A stretch of 64,000 nucleotides of DNA from the NCBI RefSeq assembly GCF_016906535.1, contig NC_057373.1, forward strand, positions 3,224,001 to 3,288,000. The letters are read 5' to 3'. The position numbers were made by a program, and so were the translations under genes. Source of the DNA: Rhizoctonia solani (taxonomy: Eukaryota; Basidiomycota; Agaricomycetes; Cantharellales; Ceratobasidiaceae). The notes beneath the pieces are model-generated. The model was given only the letters and a program-made list of their open reading frames with translations, was not told where the DNA came from and made no database searches. Below, piece after piece: positions 31,318 through 42,874 of the stretch; position 1 is the first letter of the stretch; each line of letters begins with the position of its first letter.

Positions 31318-31892
31318 TGTCCTAGACGTCTGAAAGGACGTCAAGGGCGCGGGCGCTTGTGGCCGTGTGGAAGTACAGTAAGTACCGCGTAAGGCGGCGA
31401 GGTCTACCCTACGACGTCTAACTACTAATCTACGATGACCAAGGCCGTATGGGCGATGGCAGGCTACGTATATACAGTGGAGTCAACGCTTAAGGCGTTG
31501 TAATACTACTTAGTGATCTGGCTGTAAGGCCTCGTACAAGTGTAGATGTGACAAGAGGTAATTGACCTGGGTGTTACCATGGTCGGTTGGCCTCCTTATA
31601 TATTCTTCAGACAAGCTATTTACAAATACATTATATGCAATACCATATCAAATAAGAACCCCGCTCCGTAGTCGGCCTTACTCATGCATACGTGTCACTG
31701 ACGTGTCATAATGATGTCATCAGGTGGAGGTGGCTACGTGTGCTGAGATAAGCGCGGATTGGGGACGTGGCTCGGCGCTTAGCGTATGATATAAGCGCCG
31801 ATGTCACGTGACTGAAAATGTTTTCTGATTGCCTTCGTTTAAATTTGAGAAAATGGGGATAAATTCCCTGGTATCAATTGTGTCTACGACAC
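31318..31892 (-). repeat. 5' LTR of element B
   Basis: 575 bp. In element orientation U3 with the palindromes is followed by TATATAAGG (31602-31594). About 34 nt further comes the segment aggtcaattacct, a plausible RNA 5' end. Confidence 0.88.
31594..31602 (-). promoter_or_regulatory. LTR TATA box of element B
   Basis: TATATAAGG on the minus strand, conserved in the other LTR copies. It sets a transcription start about 30-35 nt downstream. Confidence 0.6.
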
Positions 31893-32252
31893 CTTGTACA
31901 ATGTGGGATGCAACAAGAGGTAATCAACCTGGGTGTTACCATGGTTGGTTGGCCTCCTTATATATTACAGAGAGAGAGCAATTTACAAATACATCATATG
32001 CAAAACTGTATCAAATAAGAACCCTGCTCTGCAGTTGGTCTTACTCATGTGTATGTGTCACTGACGTGTCATAATGATGTCATCAGGTGGAGGTGGCTAT
32101 GTATGATGAGTAAGCACGGATGGGGACATGGCTTGGCGCTTAGCATATGATATAAGCGCCAAAGTCACGTGATTGAAAATGTTGTCCAAATGTCTTTGTT
32201 TAAATTTGAGAAAATGGGGATAAATTCCCTGGTATTGAGTGTGTCTACAACA
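31893..32252 (-). repeat. 5' LTR of element A, fragment 3
   Basis: The remaining 360 bp of the LTR. It begins with the ccttg duplication of element B and ends in GTCTACAACA followed by the element A duplication atagt. Confidence 0.85.
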
Positions 32253-33148
32253 ATAGTGCAACAATACTGTAAGGATTGTTGTGATTGAGTGATAGTGTTT
32301 CAATCCACCATACCCCCTATATTGTAGATAGCTTTATCTACAATATCTCATAAGTCCTAGATATATTTTAGGTAAACCCCATAAGTCTTAAGTCTTACTT
32401 AAGCATCTATAAGTCCTATACTTATTAGGCAAATCCTATAAATCCTGTACCTTAGTCAGGTAACCCTCTTACTTAAGGTACTATCCCAGAGACCTTAAGT
32501 ATACATACCCTTAGTCACTTAGGCTTAAGTAACATTAGTCTAAGGTACTATACATAGCCAACCACCTGCACTTCATAGTTGCTAGACTATTTGTTAGGAG
32601 TTGTTATTCCTGATAACCTAGCCTATATTGTGCATATATTCTGTGCATATATTCTGATTCATAATACTAGTTCTTAGTTATTCCCATATACATTTTGTAT
32701 ATAGTAATTCTTTCTTACTCCTGTACTTACACAACTCTTAACACATTTCCTCTTAATGCTTCCTGGATTATCCCCACCCCCTGCCAACTTATTATTTGCT
32801 GGTCTTGGCTTTGACTCTGGTTTCAAACAAAAAAAAAAACACACAAAAAAAAATGAAAACACAAAACTACAAAAACAGATTGGTTGGATATTTTACATTG
32901 TTTTGGAGATTTGCTTTTGACTTGGACTTTTCACTATTATCACTGTCCCCAGAATTCCTGTGCTTTGACTTAGACTGTTCTTGTATTCCTCTATGTGTTA
33001 CTACTAATCCACTTCTCCCCCTGGACTCTCACAGGTACAATTGAGTATTCAAGGCTCAAAAATCAAGCCCAGATCTCTTGTTGGAACTCCCTCCCCCCTT
33101 GGAATTAACTCTCTGGTGCTCTGGCCTTGTCTTGGTTCTCTCTGGCTA
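32253..33148. other. AT-rich, CpG-free sequence right of the nest
   Basis: Runs of related words such as taagtcctata and cttaagtctta recur between 32340 and 32500. No gene is visible. This may be the other half of the old element seen at 18491-18860. Confidence 0.4.
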
Positions 33149-33317
33149 TCTGGGTCTCTGGGTCTCTGGGTCTCTGGGTCTCTGGGTCTCTGGGTCTCTG
33201 GGTCTCTGGGTCTCTGGGTCTCTGGGTCTCTGGGTCTCTGGGTCTCTGGGTCTCTGGGTCTCTGGGTCTCTGGGTCTCTGGGTCTCTGGGTCTCTGGGTC
33301 TCTGGGTCTCTGGGTCT
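33149..33317. repeat. 8-bp microsatellite (tctctggg)n
   Basis: About 21 near-perfect copies, flanked on the right by degenerate ctctggct and ttctggtt units to about 33405. Because 8 is not a multiple of 3, long spurious open frames appear on both strands. Confidence 0.9.
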
Positions 33318-35360
33318 TGTGCTCTTGTGTTCTCTGGCTCTCTGGCTCTCTGGCATTCTGATGTTCTGGTTCTCTGGTTCTCTGGCGCTCTCTGGTACTC
33401 TCTGGCCATTTGGATTTGACTTGGGCTATCAACTCTGGATCTGAAAGGCTATATGGTTGTGGTCTGCTCTGGCGCTCTGGTTCTTTCTGTATGACACTCT
33501 TTAGCTCTGGCTTTCTGGTTCACTTGGAAATCCTCAAGGCACTCAAAAACTCAAAGGTCAAAGGTAGAATGTGGGCTAATACATAGTAAGTATATCTATA
33601 CACTTATCTTCTGTTCATTGAAAAGTGAAAAAAAGGGCCGGGTACATGAAGTCATAGCCTTGCAGCTTATGACTTTGTATATCCGGCCCTTTTTTTTGTT
33701 AGGATTGTCTACCTGGCGTTGGGCGTGGAGCCGGCATCATAATCATGTTTGGTTTGTTTTCTTATCTTTGCTTTAGGAAGTAAGCAGCAGAAGACGACAT
33801 GTATGCATAATAATGTGTAGAAGACGTACGGGTCGAGTATTGTCAGAGAGAAGGGTCAGCTACACAGAATGGTTCCAAATTGTCTGGAACGGATTAACCC
33901 TGAATATCTATATCATTTCCACCAATCTTACTTATGTCCTTATACGGCTGCAGTCGTCACAACTCTTATGTCGCATTATTAATACAATTATAATGTTTTG
34001 CATGTTTCTGGCATTTCCTATGTCGTGTGAACCGCATGCTCTAAGAGAAACAATAGTAGGTAGGACCGATAGGATCAAGCGCTGCTTTCATAGCTGCGAG
34101 ATCAATTTAGGTTACTATATTTGGCCGCAAAGATGAGTTTCTACAACAAAGCAAAGTACTAGAACATGGGATCAAGTACCAATAAAAATACACTGTATAA
34201 CAAGCGACGCATGCGTTTGAGGGCGTAACCCGCTGCGTTAGGGTATGACTACGAATGTGTGCCTCTGGATTCAGAATTGAGACAAAATTACTACTGTTCG
34301 AGGTTTACGGCTCTCGACGGAGTAGACATGAGCATGTAATGTAGTTAGTCGCGTTTTACATTGTATCGGCGGTGGCCCGGGCCCCATGTGTACGCGGATA
34401 GGATCTTGCCTAGTAGATAACATGTCCTCCTATTTTCAATCTTGGAAAACTAAGATGCAGAACTGCTGTACCAATAATAGCCGGTTCTGCGATACGAATT
34501 TGCTGGTCATTAGTAGGGGCGGCGTGGTATCCACTTGAAGCTTTCAGTACTATTGAACGCAATAAATTCCCGGAATGATACCATAGGTCCAATTACATAA
34601 ATCGAGGGAAAGGTGAGGCAGTCGAGAAGGTAGAAGTATGTTCAGTAACCCTGACATGGTAGAGACCCTGCATCATAGTGGACACTCGAGGTTTGACACC
34701 TTGATCCGCGCACAATTCGTAGCCTTTTGGGAGCGGACTAGTCCAATAGGGGTTGCTAAATTGAACACGATGACTCAGTACCCAATATACAAACAACCTT
34801 GGCCGGTCTACAGAATGCTTTCCGCATGACAGTGAAGTCAAGTGAGTCAAAATAAAGGGAAAACCTAAACCACCCAGGTCGGCCAGTGCTTGGGTAACAA
34901 GTATATGAAAAACATGTGTAAAATACGAGAACGAGAGATAGTCAAGTGTGCGTACCAAGTGCGTCAAATCTAGCCTTCTTGACAATATAGGTAGAGATAG
35001 GGTGGTACGGGTCTTGTTCAAGCAGGGAAGGTTTGATCGACGATGGGTCGAATTTGCTAACCACCAATCTCCAATTATTGGTTTTGAACATTGCCAGGCT
35101 CATCTTGGGTATCCAGGCAGTAGTGGTGGATCTACTCCGAGTACGCCGAATATTCTGAAACGGCGAGCACCTGTCCCTGAACAACTGCGCACTAGGTTAA
35201 CTATAGAAAGTTAGTTTGTTGGTTTCTATCTTGATTTCTGATTTCCGACGTCAATGCCCGAGCGATGGAGACTAGTTTATGGGATATGTTGAGTGACTTG
35301 GGTTGACTTTCTCACCCATCATAGACCAACCTGAGTAGCCTGCGCATCCTGTTGTATAAT
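33318..35360. other. Spacer right of the repeat island
   Basis: It holds the hairpin at 33628-33697. Short frames such as the minus-strand one at 34593-35021 lack family features. CpG returns to normal after about 33,700. The missing 5' exons of the next gene may lie near its right end, but I could not place them. Confidence 0.4.
33628..33697. repeat. Long imperfect hairpin
   Basis: Two 29-nt arms (33628-33656 and 33668-33696) pair at 25 positions around an 11-nt loop. The outer 14 bp (AAAAAAAGGGCCGG and complement) and the inner 8 bp are perfect. Confidence 0.75.
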
Positions 35361-38141
35361 ATGAGTACAATAGTATTTTCAACATTGGATACTAGCACTG
35401 GCTGGTCCCTAACTGGTCGATCGACCTCGATTACGCCCATAAACCATACTGGTCACATATCTAACTCGATTACAACACTCTCGTCTTCGTCCATAGCTTT
35501 GACTAGCTTTGCCTCCCTCTCGTCTATCACAGATATCAGTTCAACCACTCCAACGGCTAAGCTCACGCCAGTGACACAGAGCCTCCCGGTATCAACGTCC
35601 AAGCCCGCTGCAACCCAATTTTCCACCGTGTTATCACAAACATCTGTTAACCAAAATTCACTATCCCAAACGCCGTCGATCCCATCCCCAGTCACTAGTG
35701 GTCAGTACTTCGGCCACCCGAAGTTGTGAATGCTTTGACAAATGCCCGCACAGTTGCAGGGGTGTCATCGGTCACAGCCTCATATCACGAGACCACGCTC
35801 TCGAACCAACAGTCCGAGACACCCGTCCATCAAAATACCAGGCCAACATCGACGGAAGAGCCCCACCCTGTTCCCACCACCTCACCGGAGACAGTGAAGC
35901 CTAGCGCTCATCGACTGTTCATTAGCCTGGGTGACTGGTATGAACTTTTCTATCAAATTTCTGTGCGCCCACTCACACTCTCGATTCAGTGCCGATTTCA
36001 CTTCGCCAAGATTGCGCCTAGGAGGGGGAGAACTAAGTGACCTAGTTGCCGTTGACGCTGGAAGGTTCGAAGTAGAATTAAGGTCTGATCAGGACTCGAA
36101 CTATTTCAGTCTTGATATTTCTTTAGATGACGGTGGGATCCGGTGTGGTACCAATGAGCAGCCTTGTGAGTGATCCTGGGTCTATTTCCTGTGTTAAATT
36201 CTTTCTTATCAGCCTTTAGCATGTACAGCTATATTTCTTGGCTATGGAGGGGCCTCTTATTTGGAAGCCAATGTGATAATCTCTCGCAAGGTCACGGCAA
36301 TGTATCCGTTTAGCATCTGGTTGGAAGACGGGGTGGCATGGGACGGCCGTCTTACTGATTCTGCCGAGAAGAACTATCATTGCTGGGGATGGAGCGATGC
36401 TGAGTGCCCTAATGCTTTTAAGGTGAAGCGCCAATTTGCCCTCTATGGTGAGCGATGAGTGACCCAAGTTGCAGAATTCTGGCTCTAACAGCGTCTGGTG
36501 GACGCTCTCTTCAAACAATCCAACTGGAAGTGTGTATATTGACTTTTGTCCGCCCGATGGGCCTACATGGTCCAATGTCCCCCCGAACCCTAGTTCTGCT
36601 TCTCTCGGTTTATCTGGTCCAACCGGGAAAAGCACGTATATTGTACTACCGACTCAAACTACTATACCAGTCTCGACATTTATCAGGCCTATTGAAGTCA
36701 CTAAACTCGGCGCTCCGGCTCCAGATGACGACTCATTCACTCGCGGCACCCGCACATTTTTTGTCGGAAAAGAAACGATTACCCATATATCCACGTTTAT
36801 AACTCCTATAGCAGAGACCACGCGGGATGGAGAAACTGGGCTTATTATTGGCTCTACGACAACTGTACTGGAAACAAGTTTCCTTGGCATGCCTATGCCA
36901 ACCAGAATATCGTCGGAAGCCAATACGAGCACTGCATATTTGCCCATTCAGACAATACGGTCTCCTTCCACCTCATTTTCTGCTCCTGAAGCCGCCTCGA
37001 CATATAGCTACATCACAGATAGCCTTGGGCTTGTTATCTCTACTCTGACCTATGACCCAACGGTTCCCCCCGCACCCACTATTACATCAGCTCCCGGGGC
37101 ACAGTATACCTTTACCTCATGGTCGACATGGATGACGATCAACGGATCGATCGCTCCAGCTATTGCTGGCGAGGTTGGGGTGGTGTCCACAGTCTCGGAG
37201 ACGTATCTGTTCGAGTCTGGGTCTATTATCCCTGTCTCAGAGCTGAGCACTCGAAGTACGAAATCCGCGCAAACAGGCACACCATCTCCCACCGGGTTTG
37301 CCAAAACCAACGGCAATTCAAGCGGCCAAAGCCAAGGCGGGAAGATTGCAGGCGCAGTAGTCGGTACGCTTATGGGACTGGTGCTAGGGAGCTTGCTGCT
37401 GTGGTATATCTGCCACCGCCGACAACGGAGACGAAGACGAGACAGCTTTGCGCGAGGTGATCCTTCATGGCTTGTACCCAGGCATGAAGTCGGGTCGGGT
37501 AGCAGTTCAAGGCTGAGGGTGGATCTGAACGAGGAGCCAAGGATGAGTAGGTCGTATATCGAGCCATGGGTGCCACCAAGGGCTATGGTCCAGTCATCAA
37601 GAAAGGGAGACCGGCCAGAGATGGAGCATGTGCCTAGAGTATATGGCGTTAGTAAAATGGCTGGTGCGTCGCCTACGAGTTTATTTATTTGCAAGTACCG
37701 ACTAACGCTAGTGGGATAGCCACGAGCAGAGAGACCGAGTCATCAAGCAATGAAAGCGGACCAACGGAGTCTAATCACAGTCTGATAATCCCATACCAAG
37801 TCCCCGTAACCACCACTGCGCAAACCAGCAGATCGACATCTAAAAATGAGCCAAGGCACCGGCCAGATGTGATGGCATCTCACCAACCAGTCCCGACGAG
37901 CCACCTGAACTCATCATCTGCCAACCCATCCTTGTCATTGCTCCCGACCCCCTCTCTAAACGAGTCCCCTGGCCTGCTTACGTTGATAACCCCACCTATT
38001 CGAACTGTATTGTTACCGACTCAGGCAGACCCTCCAACTCAAGCAGGGCCATCTCGCAGACGACACGGAAGGGACGAGGAGCAGGGTGGGCATGATGCTA
38101 TCCCTCCACTGTATAACGAGGCATGGAAAACCGCACGATAG
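35361..38141 (+). CDS. Ser/Thr-rich single-pass membrane protein (several frame problems)
   Basis: Unrecognised protein with a long Ser/Thr/Pro-rich ectodomain, one transmembrane helix and a basic cytosolic tail. Supported segments: 35361-35700; about 35700-35937; 35990-36165; 36220-36447; about 36475-37663; 37720-38141. The middle holds a folded, Cys-containing domain (GRFEVELRSDQDSNYFSLDI, YPFSIWLEDGVAWDGRLTDS). The helix is GAVVGTLMGLVLGSLLLWYI followed by HRRQRRRRR. The tail is disordered and ends DAIPPLYNEAWKTAR. Layout recalls fungal Wsc/Mid2-like wall sensors, but no known domain is recognised. No signal peptide follows ATG 35361, so the true start is probably upstream. Frames change near 35700 and near 36450 without usable introns, suggesting missing bases or decay. 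Confidence 0.6.
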
Positions 38142-40027
38142 CTGAGTGATGCTGGATTGATATCTTCTGCGGCATTGTACTTCATTCACATCTACGCTCG
38201 ATAATTTACGAGCATCTACCTTGCTATCTATCTTTCTATATACTTTTTACCAGACAAGTTCTTAGCTGTAAATATTATAATTGGTGTTATCAACAGGATG
38301 ATGATGGCGTTCGGGACTGATTTGATAGGTGTTGTACTGCTGGGTGTGAGCGATAGTTGCGACTTAACTTATCACTCTTTTATGCACTCCAAGCTCGATT
38401 CTACTGCCGTGCTATCCTCTCATCTATAGTTATTATGTTCCTCTATTTTGCGGTCTCAAAGTTGACGTTTGAGTTTGGAAGTTTGTTGGTATTAGTTGGT
38501 AGAGCGCACTAATGTTTAACAAAGCACGTGCAGAGCAATCTTGCGATAAAGTTAATCCACTTCTTTTACACGCGTATCTACTAATACAACCCAATATAGA
38601 GCATATTCGAGACCCCAGAATTTGCGAACCTAGATCTTCTCTCTTTCTTGATCCTCTCATAGAGCCCCACTTTTAAGCATTCCAGCTATTCCACCTCTGA
38701 CCCAACTATTGGTCTGTTGTCTGCTCTGATTTTATGATGGCTGGTTTCTTTCGGCTCGTTTTTTTACTGATTTTCCGGAAGCTAAGTTATGAGTATAGCT
38801 TCATCTTCGGTCCACGAATGGTAAAAAAAAAAGCTGGATGTCCGAAATCCCCCGTCGTACAGCTTTGCTCTGCTGCGCCTGACACTCCTTTTAGCACTAA
38901 GAGCTCTTCTGAGTCTGAATAGACTGTAAGTAATAGATCGAGTATTATTACATATTGTTCTTTGCGAGGTGTTTTAAATACTATGAATGATCATATATGC
39001 GCGGTTCCCAGAAAGTATGTGGGTCAGCGTTTTGCGTCTGGAACAAACAGAGGGTCACACGAAACAAAGTTCGCTACAACAACCGATTACAACACCGTGT
39101 AACTAATTTACATTTATCAACTACCTTATAACACAGGCATTATCGACCAGGTCGAAGTGGAACGTAGGGGACTCATAATGTTTTCCATCGCCCTCTATAG
39201 CTCATGGACCCCATTGGGAGGTATCTCATTCAACTCCCTCTACCCAATTACACTTCCCAAAAGTTGACGCTTTGCATAGCTCAGATTATAGAGCTCTTTT
39301 ATATGCTTTTGAACCAAATATAACATGCTATATGCACCCTAAACTTGATGCCAAGCTCATCTCTGGTCCCCCAGTGTCTGTCCCAATTCGTTCAATGTTT
39401 CAACTTTTTAGACAGTTCTAGGTAGTATGTTCGGAATTTCACAAGTATAGAAGCGTTCAGTTTTGTGCATAAGCTCGCCTTACATGCGCGCATCGAGATA
39501 ATACATACGTTTGAGAACTTTGTTATACCACAACTTTCCACCCTACCATTGTATATATATTGCGCAAAGTTATGAGGGTAGGCTTGATGCAGTTGCGTAT
39601 TTGAGATAAAATATTAGAATACGGGCGGTCAATATAACTTTCCCTTGACAGGACGTGCACAAACTCAATGAGGGGCCTTGCGGGTATTATCTCACCTCCG
39701 CCCGTATATTTATATGAGTTGACCCAAAAACAGCTTCCAAATCACGTGCCAAGGGTCCATTATTCTGTTGCTGCCTGGACCCTGACTGGGGATCGAGCAA
39801 GTAAGTCCGCACCGGGTCGTCGAGCACGAGCTTTGTTCTTTTTTCCGTTGCTGTCTGGGGGTGAGTCTCGCAGCGGAGGCAGTAATTATATGCGCTAACC
39901 AGCAAGACTACAGTTGCCCCAGTTAATTGTTTATTTCTTTTTCGTACAGGAACCGGACGGAGTCTGACAAGTCCCTTTCCTTTTGCCCGAACCTGGATCC
40001 TTTAATCGACCTTTTCCGTTTTCGAAC
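38142..40027. other. Intergenic spacer and Sel1-gene promoter
   Basis: AT-rich; no gene supported. A TATA-like tatatttatatgag lies near 39704, about 320 bp before the Sel1-gene ATG. Confidence 0.4.
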
Positions 40028-42874
40028 ATGGCAGGACCTAGACGCTCTCCTTTTGACCAAGCGGATGACGGCCACCAGGTCTATTCACCCCTTACAAACC
40101 TAGTACGCAGGGCCTCTAACCGCCAACAACACTCTGGAGGTATTCCAACTCTACGCTCGCTTGCCAACTCCAGCTCGACCGGCACATACAATATGGACCA
40201 CCGACCGCCTAACATGCGCTCTATTTCAGACGAACCCCGGAAGAGATATGTGCCTCCCAGCTTGGTCTTGAATGACTCGTCGTATGAAGTCCCCATGACC
40301 GGTCATCGACGAGCACAACCTTCTTCTCCACTGCTACACACCCGTTTTCGAGCTAGCGTGGCCACGTCTATCGACTCTTCTTCGGACTTGGATTCTCAGC
40401 ATCGCGACTCACAAGACTTACAGTACCATCACCAGCCTCACTCTTCTGGATCGGACTATACACCCAGCCCCACTGCTCACCGTCCGTTTCAGTATATTAT
40501 TGACGACACTCATGCGGGAGACAGTCCTACCAGCCAATACTCTGTTCCTCCGAGTCCCAATCTTTCGAAAGGCTCAAGGAGCCCCTCCAGCCCATTGGCC
40601 GGTTCCTACATAGCACCTTCCAGTCCGAACACGGGTCCAAGCAGCCCAAGTTTTCAATTTGACGCCCGAACTAGCGTGGCGCCGTCAGACATAACATCCA
40701 CACCCCCCTTCCAATACGATCCTCGCTCTTCCTCGATTTCAGACCCTCGTGCCTCCTCGCTCACGGACACCGTCCCATTCCATTACGATCTTCAGCCCGG
40801 CAACACCTCCCTCTCATCCAACGATGCGCTTTCCCATAATATGATGAGAGCATCCACTCGCTCTTCGACCGCGTATAACCCGCGTGGAACCTGGAGAAGC
40901 AGTGCTGCTCCAGAACCTGATCCATTTTCGTTCAGGGACTATGAAGCCCCAAGGGTCGAACCGCCTATTGTCGTTGTTCATTCTCCAATGAGCACGATTC
41001 AGGATTTGGGTGATGAGGACGTCGATGGAGATTTCTACTTGGGTGATCGTACTGCTGGGTCCAATACGAGCAACCACCGCTCAAATTCTCGGGACTCCAC
41101 CAACACGGCGACTGTGGATGAAGATGTGGGGAAAACATCTTACCATGATGCGTACGAGTATGTGTATGGGGCTATTGAGGCTGAAGACGAAGATGATGCC
41201 GCAACGGAGACTGGACACCAGCTACCTTACATGACCCAAGGATCTTCTGTAGCGTACTCTCAGCAACGAGGAGGCTATACCTCACAAGAACCAAATAGGG
41301 GCTCCCTCGCTCAATCCGAAGGGCCCGATCGTTTCTCGGTATCTGAGTATACCGATTCAGGAAGCTTCTTTACCCCCGAGCCTGCACCTGTAGCGAACTC
41401 GAACTCGAACTCGAACTCGAACGCGGCAGGAAGAGCTGCGAGTGTTGCTGCAACCGGACCACGGTATAATTATTCGAGGCCGATGAGAGCTGGTGGAGGA
41501 AGCATTAGTGGAACTGGAGGTATCCAACCTCAGCCTTTGCAACCAGGAGCTACACAACCCAATTTGGCACTGAACACAAGCGTATCTGGCTCAAGTGGCC
41601 AAACGAGCCCCGTTGCCGGACCTCCTAATGGAAGGACACCCATGCGGAAGGGAACTGGACCATTGATTTTCCAGGATAACAGTCCTGTGGAGGAGAGGGT
41701 AGAATATCCGTACCAGTACAGCCCGGTACCCCCAAGCGCTACGACCGAAGGCTATCATTCGCAGCACAGTGCTTCACCACATCAGACTCGGCATGCCTCC
41801 GCTTCACCAAGATCTCAGCCACGAAACGTGTCGCCAAGTTCTGGGCCTCAGAGAGGAGGCCCCTCACCACAAGCGTCATCACCCAGCTCTCAGGAATATA
41901 CCATGTCGCCCAGCTCCCAGCAGACCATGATACCACATTCCCAAGGGTCCCCACAACCTCCATCTCCAAATGGCCCCACACCTTCGCTATATTCACAATA
42001 CTCGTTCTATTCTCTCCCCAATTCGACGCCTCCTGGGTCCCCTCATTCAGGAATCGATGAACAGTCCCGACAAGTGAAGCCAAAATCGTCCGGTAGCCTA
42101 CTTAACCCGGCTAATCAGGCTCAATCTCAACAATCAACCTCTCGCTCGGGTTCACCAAATAAGCCACCACCATCGGCAGCTCAGCAGGCTTTACAACTGG
42201 GTATCACTGCACACGAGCAAAACAATCTTCGCGAATCTGCACGATACTTTGAGCGTAGCGCGACTGTCGAGGGAGGATGCGGAGTTGGTATGCTCATGTG
42301 GGGACTAAGTCTTCGGCATGGGTGGGGCTGCAAGAAGGACGAGCGAAACGGGTTCAAGTGGTTGAGAAAGGCGGCCGAGGCAGCTGTTGCCGATCTGGAG
42401 GGTGCAAGGAGCGGAGATGAGGCTAAAGCCGTCAAGGTCAGTATGGCTTTTATGGATGAGCAAAACCAATAGGCTAACTGGAGTTATCTAGAACGAGCTC
42501 GTCCTCGCGATCTATGAAGTCGGACAGTGCTTTTTCCATGGATGGGGAGTGGGGCAAGATAAAGTCATGGCTGTCGTATGTCATAACCCTTGCTCTAGTT
42601 TTCAAATACTTACGATCCCTCCGCGAACAGAGCTATTTCCAAGTTGCTGCTCGTCTCGGAGATTGTGACGCCCAGCAAGAATTGGCATTTTGCTATCTCA
42701 ACGGAAAAGGGTGCAAGAAGGATATGAGACAGGCTGCGAGGTGGTATCGCGCTGCTGTAAGTTCGAGGGCCTGTATATGCGTGTGTAATAGTTTCTCATT
42801 CGTGTGATTTCTAGGCTGCACAAGGTGCAAGCACAGTCGGACTTGCATGGATTTATAAGCCCAAGTACGCGTGA
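40028..42874 (+). CDS. Sel1-repeat (HCP-like) protein with long disordered N-terminus
   Basis: 892-aa protein. Exons: 40028-42436, 42492-42575, 42631-42756, 42815-42874, all in phase 0. ATG 40028 (MAGPRRSPF) is the first Met in frame; an upstream TTG is ignored. Residues 1-720 are low-complexity, rich in Ser, Pro, Gln and Gly, with many S-P sites suited to proline-directed kinases. The C-terminus has Sel1-type repeats (ALQLGITAHEQNNLRESARYF, GVGMLMWGLSLRHGWGCKKD, AIYEVGQCFFHGWGVGQDK, AQQELAFCYLNGKGCKKD) and ends GLAWIYKPKYA. This tail resembles the Dsf2 and chitin-synthase-activator type of fungal Sel1 proteins, which serve as adaptors at growth or division sites. A (aactcg) microsatellite at about 41398-41421 encodes Ser-Asn repeats. 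Confidence 0.8.

Larger units (their letters stand above)
25483..31892 (-). mobile_element. Element B: younger Ty3/gypsy chromovirus inserted in the 5' LTR of A
   Basis: Full element of 6410 bp. 3' LTR 25483-26056, Pol 26049-29491, Gag 29479-30834, leader 30835-31317, 5' LTR 31318-31892. Target duplication ccttg at 25478-25482 and 31893-31897. The two LTRs differ at roughly a dozen sites, most of them CpG to TpG/CpA changes. CpG is still frequent in the interior. Pol has a one-base deletion near 26376 that puts the last part, including the chromodomain, out of frame. Confidence 0.9.
18861..32252 (-). mobile_element. Element A: Ty3/gypsy chromovirus with nested insertions
   Basis: A complete element on the minus strand. 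Its 3' LTR is 18861-19432; Pol is 19425-22850, Gag 22838-24193 and the leader 24194-24687. The 5' LTR is split in three: 24688-24739, 25314-25482 and 31893-32252, by solo LTR-C and by element B. The target duplication atagt is at 18856-18860 and 32253-32257. Both genes are open from end to end, but compared with element B many CpG-containing codons have changed to TpG or CpA forms (Arg to Cys, Gln or Trp), so catalytic activity is doubtful. Confidence 0.88.

Noticed and set aside
33149..33317. Regular repeat as a possible CRISPR array
   Set aside because: The units are 8 bp with no spacers, and the genome is eukaryotic.
33049..33444. Long open frames on both strands
   Set aside because: They are a by-product of the 8-bp microsatellite.
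34593..35021. Minus-strand frame of 142 codons
   Set aside because: No ATG context, domain or coding bias; plus-strand gene signals begin nearby.
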